From: Christensenella sp. UBA7597
GTDB lineage: Bacteria; Bacillota; Clostridia; Christensenellales; Borkfalkiaceae
Assembly (NCBI GenBank): GCA_002474405.1
Contig: DLQW01000005.1
Location: forward strand, 1 to 11,786
Direction: 5' to 3'
DNA length: 11,786 nt
Shown here: positions 1 through 6,862 of the stretch, one piece after another
Position numbering within the stretch: position 1 is the first letter of the stretch
Layout: every line of letters begins with the position of its first letter
Program-made: the position numbers and the translations under genes
Notes under the pieces: model-generated
Database searches by the model: none
Seen by the model: only the letters and a program-made list of their open reading frames with translations
Told to the model about the DNA's origin: nothing

Positions 1-71
1 TCGCCGAGAGCCGCGCGCGCGCATTCGATATTCCCCGCGGGGGATAAAATTTCCACCGATTCTCTTTCCAT
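1..71 (-). CDS. U32-family peptidase / collagenase-like protein, N-terminus only (runs off left edge)
   Basis: Only the first 23 codons are present, on the minus strand, and the gene continues beyond base 1. The translation starts MERESVEILSPAGN and continues IECARAALG. This matches the typical opening of peptidase U32 family proteins, a strand ending in LAPAGN followed by a helix that usually reads LEKLKAAL. Some U32 members act in rRNA or tRNA modification or ubiquinone synthesis rather than proteolysis, so the exact role cannot be set from this fragment. The SD AGGAAG (83-88) lies 11 bases upstream of the ATG and overlaps the last codons of hprK, which ends 7 bases before this start. The two are therefore probably co-transcribed and translationally coupled. 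The family call rests on a short stretch, but the motif is distinctive. Confidence 0.75.
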   Translation of the reverse strand, partial: MERESVEILSPAGNIECARAALG

Positions 72-78
72 GCGTACG

Positions 79-999
79 TTATCTTCCTATGCTTTTCGAA
101 ATCAATTCTTCCGCTGCGTCGTCCCCCATCCTCTTCAGTCGGAAATTTCTCGCCGCCACTTCGATGATGATGGCAAGATTCCGCCCCGGCGATACGGGAA
201 TCACGATTTTTGGAATCTTCACGCCCAGAATTTCTTCCGTGCTCCCCTCGTCGCCCACGCGGTCGTATTCCTTACCTTCCTGCCAGCGCTCCATTTCGAT
301 TTCCATATCGATTTTCTTCTCGTCCAGCACCGAACCGGAACCGTACATGCTCTTCACGTTGATAATGCCGATGCCGCGAAGCTCCATAAAATAGCGGATC
401 ATATCGGGCGCCGAACCGTACAATTCGTTGGTGATTTCCCTGATCAACACGCTGTCGTCCGCAATCAGCCGATGTCCGCGCTTGATAAGCTCCATCGCGG
501 TTTCGCTCTTTCCTACGCCGCTTTTTCCCGTCAGCAGCACGCCCACGCCGAAAACTTCCATCAGCACGCCGTGGCTTCTCGTCGTCGGCGCCAGAACGCG
601 GTTTAAATGAATATATAAATCGCTCATCAGATCGGTCGTCGGCTTCGGACTTCTGAAAATCGGGCATTTTACCTTTCTCGCCTCTTCGGCAAGTTCGGGC
701 AGAACCGGCAAATCGCGGCTGAGAATGATACACGGAATTTCTCCCTGCGCCAGCAAATCGGCAATCTTTTTGCGGCGGACGTCCTCCGGGAACGAGCGGA
801 GATATTCGTGTTCCGCAAATCCCAGAACCTCCACGCGGCTCGTATCGAAATAATCGAAGAACCCGGCAAGCGCCAGTCCGGGGCGTTCCACGCTCTTGCT
901 CGAAAGCGTTATTTCGCCTCTGCCCGCGTATACGATTTCAAGATGCAGATCTCCCGCGAATTTATCCAGTTTCAGGTTTTCCGTTACATGTTGCGTCAT
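79..999 (-). CDS. hprK: HPr kinase/phosphorylase
   Basis: This is a 306-residue cytoplasmic enzyme that phosphorylates HPr of the sugar phosphotransferase system on a serine (Ser46 in Bacillus) and also removes that phosphate. It thereby controls carbon catabolite repression in Bacillota. Residues 1 to about 130 form the N-terminal HprK domain. The catalytic domain carries a P-loop, GKSGVGKS at 158-165, with the conserved His143 just before it. The family signature MELRGIGIINV lies around 205-215, followed by KSMYGSGSV. Length is normal for the family (about 310). The ATG is preceded by a strong GGAGG (1010-1014). The gene sits 61 bases after a HAD phosphatase and 7 bases before a U32 peptidase, in an apparent uvrC-HAD-hprK-U32 operon. 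HprK near uvrC is common in Clostridia. All key motifs are present, so the identification is secure. Confidence 0.96.
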   Translation of the reverse strand: MTQHVTENLKLDKFAGDLHLEIVYAGRGEITLSSKSVERPGLALAGFFDYFDTSRVEVLGFAEHEYLRSFPEDVRRKKIADLLAQGEIPCIILSRDLPVLPELAEEARKVKCPIFRSPKPTTDLMSDLYIHLNRVLAPTTRSHGVLMEVFGVGVLLTGKSGVGKSETAMELIKRGHRLIADDSVLIREITNELYGSAPDMIRYFMELRGIGIINVKSMYGSGSVLDEKKIDMEIEMERWQEGKEYDRVGDEGSTEEILGVKIPKIVIPVSPGRNLAIIIEVAARNFRLKRMGDDAAEELISKSIGR

Positions 1000-1015
1000 T
1001 TGTGTTTTTCCTCCG

Positions 1016-1030
1016 GCGGCTTAAAGCCGC
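1016..1030 (-). promoter_or_regulatory. Small hairpin abutting the hprK ribosome binding site
   Basis: On the minus strand the sequence GCGGCT-TTA-AGCCGC forms a perfect 6-bp stem with a 3-base loop. It lies one base upstream of the GGAGG ribosome binding site of hprK and has no U-tract after it, so it is not an intrinsic terminator. It could shape translation of hprK or stabilise a processed 5' end. It could also be chance in a sequence rich in GCGGC words. The dyad is directly visible; any function is inference. Confidence 0.35.
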
Positions 1031-1060
1031 ACTCTTTTTCCTCTGCGTTTTTCCGCGCGC

Positions 1061-1894
1061 TCAATCGTGCGAAAATCCGTATTCTTCGATGATTTTCCCT
1101 ACGGCGTTTTCGTTGTTCGTCGCGGGGAACACGCTCACTCTTTTTTTCATTTCCTCGTTGCCGTTCTTTACGCAAAATCCTTTTCCCGCCGCTTTCAGCA
1201 TCTCTTCGTCGTTCAGCTGATCGCCCGCGGCAATCGTTTTTTCTATCGGAATATGATAATAATCCGCCATAAATTTCAGCGCCGTGCCCTTATTGCACGA
1301 TTTCGATAAAATTTCGATATATCTCAGCGTGCTCCTCGTTACCCAGAATCTCTCTCCGAATTCCGCCTGATATTTTTCCAGCAAATCACGGTGTTTATCC
1401 AAATCTTCCACGATAATCAGCAGCTTGTTTACTTTCTCGTTCTTTTCGTGTATCAGCGCGGAAAGCGGCGTATCGAGCACGGGAATCGCCTTCACTCTGC
1501 AGCTTGATTCATATCTTGCCAGCGTTTCGTCGTCGCGGTTCACGTAGTATGTTCTGCCCGTATAAAATTGCAGATGCACGCCGTCCTTTTCCACAAATTC
1601 CGCAATTTCCGCCGCGTCCTCCGCCGAAAGCGAATTTTCATAGAGAATTTCTCCCGTATCGAGATCGGATACCAGAGCGCCCGCATACGAAGTCGCTATT
1701 CCTTTCACGCCGAGTTCCGCCGCGATTTTTTCCACGGACGGCAGCATGCGCCCCGTGCAGATACAGAATTTCCCGCCCGCCGCCATATATTTTTGTATCG
1801 CTTCGTACGTATCGGGCGCCACCGATTTGTCGTCTCTCAATAAAGTTCCGTCCAGATCGGATGCAATCAGTCGGTAATCGAGTCTTTCTTTCAT
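1061..1894 (-). CDS. Cof-type HAD-superfamily hydrolase (IIB subfamily)
   Basis: This 277-residue soluble phosphatase belongs to the Cof/YidA group of haloacid dehalogenase-like enzymes, which dephosphorylate sugar phosphates and other small phosphometabolites. Motif I is DLDGTLL with the nucleophile Asp13 and the general acid Asp15. Motif II is the CTGR stretch at 46-49. The motif III lysine is Lys202 in NKGTAL, and motif IV is GDQLND at 224-229. The large C2B cap domain falls between motifs II and III (about 85-195). The C-terminus, ATNNENAVGKIIEEYGF, is typical of the family. The ATG has an AAGGA-type SD about 10 bases upstream and starts 32 bases after the uvrC stop. Substrate cannot be predicted from sequence. 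Its place between uvrC and hprK suggests co-transcription, not a shared pathway. Confidence 0.93.
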   Translation of the reverse strand: MKERLDYRLIASDLDGTLLRDDKSVAPDTYEAIQKYMAAGGKFCICTGRMLPSVEKIAAELGVKGIATSYAGALVSDLDTGEILYENSLSAEDAAEIAEFVEKDGVHLQFYTGRTYYVNRDDETLARYESSCRVKAIPVLDTPLSALIHEKNEKVNKLLIIVEDLDKHRDLLEKYQAEFGERFWVTRSTLRYIEILSKSCNKGTALKFMADYYHIPIEKTIAAGDQLNDEEMLKAAGKGFCVKNGNEEMKKRVSVFPATNNENAVGKIIEEYGFSHD

Positions 1895-1926
1895 TTGTAT
1901 TTTTCCTTGCGTTTCTTACGTAATCC

Positions 1927-3750
1927 TCAAAAATTTTCTTCGAAATACTTTTTGATGTTTTTTGCCAGTTTTTCGCCGATTCCGGGCACCGCCGCAAGCT
2001 CTTCTTCGCTTGCCTGCGCCACGTTTTCCACGCTTCTGAACGTTTCTAAAAGCGCCTTTCTCTTCTCTTTCCCCACGCCTTCGATTTCTTCGAATCGCGA
2101 CGTCAGATTCCGCTTGTCGTGCAGCGTGCGGAAATAGGTAATCGCAAATCTGTGCGCCTCGTCGCGGAGCCGTTGCAGCATTTTCAGCGCGTAATCCCTG
2201 TGATCTATCTTTACGCTTTCTTCGCTTTGCAGCGTAAACACTTCCTCTTCCCGCTTGGCAAGCGAAACGAGGTCTATCCCCGTAACGTTCATTTCTTCGA
2301 AAATCTCTTTTACGGAAGATAACTGCCCTTTGCCGCCGTCGATAACGATTAAATCGGGTTTTTGAAACCGCTCCTCTTCCTCCGTGCCCAGCTTTGCAAG
2401 CCTGCGCCTTAAAACTTCCTGCAACGAAGCGAAATCGTTTGCGCCCTCCACCGTTTTTATGCGGAATCTGCGGTAGGAATTTCTGTCCGGCTCCCCGTCG
2501 GAAAACACCACCATCGAACCCACTTTATCCACGCCGCTGATATTCGAAATATCGTAACATTCCATGCGTTTGGGGTAGCGGGAAAGGGAAAGCAGCGATT
2601 TCAGCCGCTCGCACGCCGCCGTCGTCATGTCGTCCTTGTGCTTTATCCTGTCCACCGATTTTAAAAGATAATCTTCGGCGTTTTTTGCGGACATATCCAG
2701 AAGCGCGCGTTTCACGCCCGATTTCGGCGTAACGAATTTTACCTTCTTTCCCTGCGTCTTTTCGAAGTATTCTTCCAGAAGTTCCTGCCCTTCCACGGGT
2801 TCGGAAACAATTTCTTCCGGCAATTCGTGGCTCTGATAATACCTTGAAATAAACGCGGCGATCGCCTCTCCGTCCGTTTCGTACGCCTCTTCCAGCGCAA
2901 AATTGCTGCCGCCCTGCATAATGCCTTTTCTGGTTACAAGCAGCGAAATCGCGGAATATAACCGGTTGGTTTTATACGCGATGATATCCGCGTCGATATA
3001 ACGGTTGAGCGAAGTGATCCGTTTGAGTTTCAGCTTGTCCAGCATCTGCAATTTTTCGCGGTAATTCATCGCCAGTTCGAATTCTTCCTCTTCGGCGAAT
3101 TTCATCATCTTTTCCCGCAGAATCGTTTCCGCTTCTTCCAGATCCCCGTCCAGAAAAGCAAGCGCCCGCTTCGCCGCGTCTGCGTATTGCTTTTCGAACG
3201 CTTCTCCCTCCGCCGCATGCGCGCACGGCGCCAGACAGCGGTGCAGATGCGCCGCAAGGCACGGCTTTTTCGGCTTATCGCCTATCGCCACGGCGCAGAT
3301 TCTCACGTTGAACACCAGCGAAAGAATTTCCAGCACGTCTTTACAGCGGATGCCGCCCATAAACGGACCGAAATATTTCCCGTCTTTCGTCAGTTTCCGC
3401 GTAATCGAAAAGCGTGGAAACTTTTCGTTCGTGTGCGCTTTGATATACGGGTACGTTTTGTCGTCCTTTAAAAGAATGTTGTATTTCGGCTTGTATTTTT
3501 TGATGAGATTGTTTTCCAGCGCCAGCGCGTCGATTTCCGTCGCCGTGATAATGTACGAAAAATCAACGATTCTCGCCACCATCGCCGCCACTTTTTCCGG
3601 CTTATAGCTGTTCTGAAAATACTGGCGCACGCGGTTTTTCAGAATACGCGCCTTGCCCACGTAAATCACCACGTCGCTTTCGTCGCGCATGATATACACG
3701 CCCGGTCGTTCGGGCAGCATTTTCAGTTTTTCGGCGATGATTTCGTTCAT
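1927..3750 (-). CDS. uvrC: UvrABC system protein C (excinuclease subunit)
   Basis: This 607-residue protein makes the two incisions flanking a DNA lesion after UvrA and UvrB load, the core of bacterial nucleotide excision repair. The N-terminal GIY-YIG nuclease (about 14-92) shows GVY at 17-19, YVGKA at 30-34, Arg40 and Glu79. Four cysteines at 152, 164, 172 and 176 have the 12-8-4 spacing reported for the UvrC iron-sulfur cluster. A UVR motif that contacts UvrB spans about 200-238. The C-terminal RNase H-like nuclease has Asp400 (CYDISN), Asp471 (VIDGGKGQ) and His533 (RDEAHRFA). Tandem helix-hairpin-helix motifs fill 553-605. Length is normal and the chosen ATG gives the usual family N-terminus. 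Its SD is weak (GGGAG about 16 bases away). It is the first gene after a candidate promoter and heads the uvrC-HAD-hprK-U32 cluster. Confidence 0.97.
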   Translation of the reverse strand: MNEIIAEKLKMLPERPGVYIMRDESDVVIYVGKARILKNRVRQYFQNSYKPEKVAAMVARIVDFSYIITATEIDALALENNLIKKYKPKYNILLKDDKTYPYIKAHTNEKFPRFSITRKLTKDGKYFGPFMGGIRCKDVLEILSLVFNVRICAVAIGDKPKKPCLAAHLHRCLAPCAHAAEGEAFEKQYADAAKRALAFLDGDLEEAETILREKMMKFAEEEEFELAMNYREKLQMLDKLKLKRITSLNRYIDADIIAYKTNRLYSAISLLVTRKGIMQGGSNFALEEAYETDGEAIAAFISRYYQSHELPEEIVSEPVEGQELLEEYFEKTQGKKVKFVTPKSGVKRALLDMSAKNAEDYLLKSVDRIKHKDDMTTAACERLKSLLSLSRYPKRMECYDISNISGVDKVGSMVVFSDGEPDRNSYRRFRIKTVEGANDFASLQEVLRRRLAKLGTEEEERFQKPDLIVIDGGKGQLSSVKEIFEEMNVTGIDLVSLAKREEEVFTLQSEESVKIDHRDYALKMLQRLRDEAHRFAITYFRTLHDKRNLTSRFEEIEGVGKEKRKALLETFRSVENVAQASEEELAAVPGIGEKLAKNIKKYFEENF

Positions 3751-3778
3751 TTCGGCGTTTCAAACTCTCCCGCTTATC

Positions 3779-3807
3779 ATTATACACCAAATACGGAAAT
3801 TTTGCAA
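3779..3807 (-). promoter_or_regulatory. Candidate sigma-A promoter of the uvrC operon
   Basis: Reading the minus strand, TTGCAA (3802-3807) and a perfect TATAAT (3779-3784) are separated by 17 bases. Transcription would start near 3772, leaving a 5' leader of about 22 bases before the uvrC ATG. The -35 matches the consensus at 4 of 6 positions and the -10 at all six. The position immediately upstream of uvrC supports it. This is sequence evidence only. Confidence 0.7.
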
Positions 3808-3871
3808 GAATACAAACGCGCTTAAACGGAAAAATCCGTCCGCGCACGCGCAAAAACTCCGCCGGAATCGT

Positions 3872-4210
3872 TCAGCAGCCGAGAAATTCCACGCTTTTCA
3901 AAAGCACGTCGTTAATCGAATCGTCGCACAGCGAATAAAACACGATTTTTCCCAGCCGTCGGCTCTTCACGATTCCCGCGCTTTTTAAAAATCTCAGCTG
4001 ATGCGATACCGTCGTCTGATTGATTTCAAGCAATCTCGACATATCCGTTACGCAAAGCTCGCTGATTGCCAGCGCCGATAAAATTTTCACGCGCGTATAA
4101 TCCGAAAAAACAGAAAAAAAGCACACGATTCCCTCCAGAACGTCGCCTTTCGGCACATAGTCCTCAATCAGGTTCTTCGTGCGCTTATCCAGTAAAAGCA
4201 TCTCTTCCAT
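3872..4210 (-). CDS. ArsR/SmtB-family winged-helix transcriptional regulator
   Basis: This 112-residue DNA-binding protein has the ArsR/SmtB fold: LLDKRTKNLIEDYVP, then FFSVFSDYTRVKILSAL, a helix-turn-helix with recognition helix TTVSHQLRFLK (about 66-76) and a wing, SRRLGKIVFYSL (about 83-94). I chose the ATG at 4208-4210 because a very strong GGGAGGAAG sits just upstream. The frame stays open to an ATG at 4258 (16 more residues), but that start lies inside the palindrome. Family members usually derepress metal or stress genes when ligand binds. The alpha-3 motif reads ELCVTD instead of ELCVCD, and the alpha-5 histidines of the zinc-type site are absent. Cysteines are at 30, 53, 95 and 112. 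It follows the copper ATPase gene by 91 bases, so copper control is possible but not shown. Confidence 0.9.
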   Translation of the reverse strand: MEEMLLLDKRTKNLIEDYVPKGDVLEGIVCFFSVFSDYTRVKILSALAISELCVTDMSRLLEINQTTVSHQLRFLKSAGIVKSRRLGKIVFYSLCDDSINDVLLKSVEFLGC

Positions 4211-4245
4211 ATTCTTCCTCCCGCATCGATATATGCTTGTTTGGC

Positions 4246-4261
4246 TATATGATAACATATA
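4246..4261. promoter_or_regulatory. Perfect AT-rich dyad upstream of the ArsR-type gene, possible operator
   Basis: TATATG-ATAA-CATATA is a perfect inverted repeat with 6-base arms. On the minus strand it contains a TATCAT hexamer that could act as the -10 of a promoter for the regulator gene, although no good -35 is visible. AT-rich dyads overlapping the promoter are usual operators for ArsR/SmtB regulators, so autoregulation is a reasonable inference. A further CATAT half-site occurs nearer the gene, around 4231-4235 read on the minus strand. Binding is not demonstrated by sequence alone. Confidence 0.5.
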
Positions 4262-4301
4262 CCGCGCGGAAGAAAATGAAAGAATATGTCAGAAAAAATC
4301 G

Positions 4302-6794
4302 TCAGTCGTCGATTTTCTTCAATTCGTAGCCGGCGTCGGCAATCGCCTTTTTCAGCGTTTCGCCGCTCACTTCTTTTTCAAGCGAAACTTCGGCGATTTT
4401 CTTCTTTAAATCCACCGTAAGCACGTTCACGCCGTCCAGTGCGTTCAGCGCGTCCGTTACGTGTTTCACGCAATGCGCGCACATCATTCCTTCGATATGC
4501 AAAACCTTTTTCATTTCCGTATTCTCCTTCGGCAATATATTTTCTTTTCCGGTTTCCGCAGCGTTTTTCGCGCCCTGAAAACCGCTTTTGAATCTTGTTA
4601 AACGCAGCGCGTTTCCCACCACAAACAGCGAGCTTAAACTCATGCACGCCGACGCAATCATCGGGTTTAACGAAAGCCCCGCAAACGCAAACACGCCCGC
4701 CGCCACGGGAATCGCAATCACGTTGTAGAAAAACGCCCAGAACAGATTTTCTTTGATGTTTTTCACCGTTTTGCGGCTTAAATTCACCGCGTCCGCCACC
4801 GAGCGGATATCCCCGCTCACCAGCACCACGTCGGCGCTGTCAATCGCCACGTCCGTGCCCGTACCCACGGCAATGCCCACGTCCGCCTGCTTCAGCGCGG
4901 GCGAATCGTTGATGCCGTCGCCCACCATCGCCACATAGCCGCCGGCGCTCTGCACGCGCTTCACGGCGTCCGCCTTGTCTTTCGGCAACGCTTCGGCAAA
5001 CACGTCGGAAATCCCCACGCTCTCCGCAATCGCGTGCGCTACGCGTTCGTTGTCGCCCGTTACCATCGCCACGCGGATTTTTTCTTTTTTCAGCGCGGCA
5101 ATCGCCTCTTTGCTCGTTTCTTTCAGCGTATCCGCCACGGCAAACACGGCAACCAGCCCGCTTTCGCCCGCCAGAAACACGGCGGTTTTTCCCTGTTTCG
5201 AAAGCCGTTTTTCCTCTTCGAACGCAAGTTTGTTTTCCGCATCCGTCAGAAGTTTTCTGTTGCCGAGCCGATAAACTTTTCCACCGACTTCCGCACGCGC
5301 GCCCTTACCCGTTTCATACGCGTAATTTTCCGCCGCAACCGTCGGTTCACCCGCTTTTTCCACGGCATATTCGTAAATGCAATCGGCAATCGGATGATTC
5401 GATTTCGCCTCGATCGCCGCCGCGATGCGCAAAATTCCCAGCGTTTTCTCCTCGTTTGCAACATTCTCGCCGCCCGGAATCGCCTCGAAATCGGTGGTTT
5501 TCATATTCCCTTCCGTCAACGTCGCCGTCTTGTCCAGAAGTACGCAGTTCACTTTTTCCGCTCTCTGCAACGTCTCCGCGTTTTTAAACAATATTCCCAG
5601 CGACATTCCCTTTCCCGTCGCAGCCATCACCGCCACGGGCGTCGCCAGTCCCAGCGAACACGGGCAGGAAATCACCAGCACGCTGATCGCGTAATTCGCC
5701 GCCGTAGAAACGTCGCCCTTTACCAGCAGCCAGACAAGAAACGTAACCAGCGCAATCAGCGTAACGGCAGGCACGAAAATCCCCGCAATCACGTCGGCGG
5801 TGTGCTGAATGGGCGCCTTGCTCTCGCCCGCTTCCTTCACCATACGCACGATCTGCGAAATCGTGGTATCCTTTCCCACTTTTTCCGCCCGCACGCGCAT
5901 ATATCCGCTTTTCACGATGTCCGCACCGGTTACCTGCGAACCGACTTCCGCTTCCACGGGCACGCTTTCGCCCGTTACCGCCGCGCGGTCCACAAATCCT
6001 CCGCCGCTTACCACAACGCCGTCCACGGGAATATAATCCCCTTGCTTTACGGCAAGAATATCTCCTTCTTTCAGCGAAGAAAACGGCACCGTCTTTTCCT
6101 CGTCGTTCTCCACGACGCGCACCGTATCGGGCATCATCCGCAGCAATTTTTCCACTTCTCTGCCCGTTTTCCCCGTCGCCGCCGATTCCAGCCATTTTCC
6201 CAGCGTAACCAGCGTTAAAATCATCGCCGCCGACTCAAAAAACAGGTGTCCCGCGTGTTCTCCGCCCATCGCGCCCATTTTTATCGCCAGATACGTCGAA
6301 TACAAAAACGAAACGCCGGAGCCGAGCGATACCAGCGTATCCATATTCGGCACGCGTTTTACCAGCGCGGAAAATCCGTTTTTGAAAAATCTGAAATTCA
6401 CCGCCATCGTGGCGCCCGCAAGAATAAATTGCAGAATATAATTCGCTACGGCAGGCGGTTCCGGAAACGAAAACATCCCGCCCATTGCCAGATACATCAG
6501 CGGCACCAGCAGAATAATCGAAACGATAAACCGTTTTTTCAACGCCTCCGTTTTTCCTTTCTGCCGCTCCTCTTTACCTTCGCGGTATTCGCCTATCCCG
6601 TATCCGAGCGCCGTTACCGCCGCGAAAATATCTTCGCGCTTCACCTGCGTTTCGTCGTATTCCACCGAAAGGCTTTCGCCCAGCAGCGATACTTCCGCCG
6701 ATTTCACGCCGTTCAATTTTTTCGTAACGCGCTCCACGCCCGCGGAACACGCCGAACAGCTCATTCCCGTTACCGTAAACTTTTCTTTCGTCAT
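4302..6794 (-). CDS. copA: Copper-exporting P1B-type ATPase with N- and C-terminal HMA domains
   Basis: This 830-residue membrane pump uses ATP to move Cu(I) out of the cytoplasm. An N-terminal HMA domain carries GMSCSAC (Cys13, Cys16). Several hydrophobic membrane segments follow, beginning near residue 90. The actuator loop has TGES at 274-277, and the transport helix has the copper-type CPC at 377-379 (SCPCSLGLATP). The phosphorylation site is DKTATLT with Asp421, where nearly all P-type ATPases have DKTGT. The nucleotide domain has SNHP (His467) and GDGIND at 625-630. The last helices hold YN (690-691) and MSLSS (718-722), as expected for Cu(I) pumps. A second HMA domain, GMMCAHC (Cys772, Cys775), is fused at the C-terminus. 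I chose the ATG at 6792-6794 over a GTG seven codons upstream because AAGGAG lies 10 bases before it. The gene has its own consensus promoter and is followed by an ArsR-type gene. Confidence 0.95.
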   Translation of the reverse strand: MTKEKFTVTGMSCSACSAGVERVTKKLNGVKSAEVSLLGESLSVEYDETQVKREDIFAAVTALGYGIGEYREGKEERQKGKTEALKKRFIVSIILLVPLMYLAMGGMFSFPEPPAVANYILQFILAGATMAVNFRFFKNGFSALVKRVPNMDTLVSLGSGVSFLYSTYLAIKMGAMGGEHAGHLFFESAAMILTLVTLGKWLESAATGKTGREVEKLLRMMPDTVRVVENDEEKTVPFSSLKEGDILAVKQGDYIPVDGVVVSGGGFVDRAAVTGESVPVEAEVGSQVTGADIVKSGYMRVRAEKVGKDTTISQIVRMVKEAGESKAPIQHTADVIAGIFVPAVTLIALVTFLVWLLVKGDVSTAANYAISVLVISCPCSLGLATPVAVMAATGKGMSLGILFKNAETLQRAEKVNCVLLDKTATLTEGNMKTTDFEAIPGGENVANEEKTLGILRIAAAIEAKSNHPIADCIYEYAVEKAGEPTVAAENYAYETGKGARAEVGGKVYRLGNRKLLTDAENKLAFEEEKRLSKQGKTAVFLAGESGLVAVFAVADTLKETSKEAIAALKKEKIRVAMVTGDNERVAHAIAESVGISDVFAEALPKDKADAVKRVQSAGGYVAMVGDGINDSPALKQADVGIAVGTGTDVAIDSADVVLVSGDIRSVADAVNLSRKTVKNIKENLFWAFFYNVIAIPVAAGVFAFAGLSLNPMIASACMSLSSLFVVGNALRLTRFKSGFQGAKNAAETGKENILPKENTEMKKVLHIEGMMCAHCVKHVTDALNALDGVNVLTVDLKKKIAEVSLEKEVSGETLKKAIADAGYELKKIDD
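4512..4529 (-). promoter_or_regulatory. In-frame internal SD and ATG before the CopZ-like domain of copA
   Basis: Within the copA reading frame, AAGGAG (4524-4529) stands 9 bases before an in-frame ATG (4512-4514). That spacing and strength match those of copA's own start. Initiation here would make a 70-residue protein, 4302-4514, starting MKKVLHIEGMMCAHC. This is exactly a complete CopZ-type Cu(I) chaperone: one HMA domain with the GMxCxxC metal site and a GYELKKI end. The signal falls at the domain boundary, in the low-complexity linker. Whether ribosomes use it is inference. Confidence 0.5.
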
Positions 6795-6832
6795 TTTACG
6801 ATCGCTCCTTGCCACTTTTCTTTTCGGCTTGA

Positions 6833-6862
6833 ATTATACCACTAACTTAGTAGGTTTGTCAA
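6833..6862 (-). promoter_or_regulatory. Consensus sigma-A promoter of copA
   Basis: On the minus strand a perfect TTGACA (6857-6862) and a perfect TATAAT (6833-6838) are 18 bases apart. Transcription would begin near 6826 and leave a leader of about 32 bases before the copA ATG. A fully consensus promoter for a metal efflux pump implies that a repressor normally holds it down, and a dyad lies in the spacer. Confidence 0.85.
6841..6851. promoter_or_regulatory. Dyad in the copA promoter spacer, likely operator
   Basis: ACTAACTTAGT is a perfect inverted repeat (5-base arms around one central base) placed almost exactly in the centre of the -35/-10 spacer. A protein bound here would block RNA polymerase, or, if MerR-like, distort the spacer. 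It does not match the CopY box (TACAnnTGTA) or the G/C-rich CsoR or CueR operators as I know them. It also does not resemble the dyad upstream of the neighbouring ArsR-type gene. The cognate regulator is therefore unknown. Confidence 0.55.

Noticed and set aside
3826..3839. Small hairpin ACGGA-AAAA-TCCGT as terminator of the ArsR-type gene
   Set aside because: The stem is only 5 bp and no T-tract follows it in the minus direction. I could not support termination here.
3602..3853. Minus-strand 83-codon frame across the uvrC start
   Set aside because: It overlaps the uvrC promoter and N-terminal coding region in another frame, and its Arg-rich product has no domain.
4211..4258. Sixteen-residue N-terminal extension of the ArsR-type regulator
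   Set aside because: The upstream ATG lies in the palindrome and lacks an SD, while the ATG at 4208-4210 follows GGGAGGAAG.
5034..6218. Long plus-strand open frame (394 codons) antisense to copA
   Set aside because: The product is extremely rich in Arg, His and Phe with no recognisable domain, there is no credible SD, and it is explained by the codon bias of copA on the other strand.
6795..6815. GTG start seven codons upstream of the copA ATG
   Set aside because: It would make the AAGGAG SD coding. The ATG at 6792-6794 is spaced correctly from that SD and opens the HMA domain normally.
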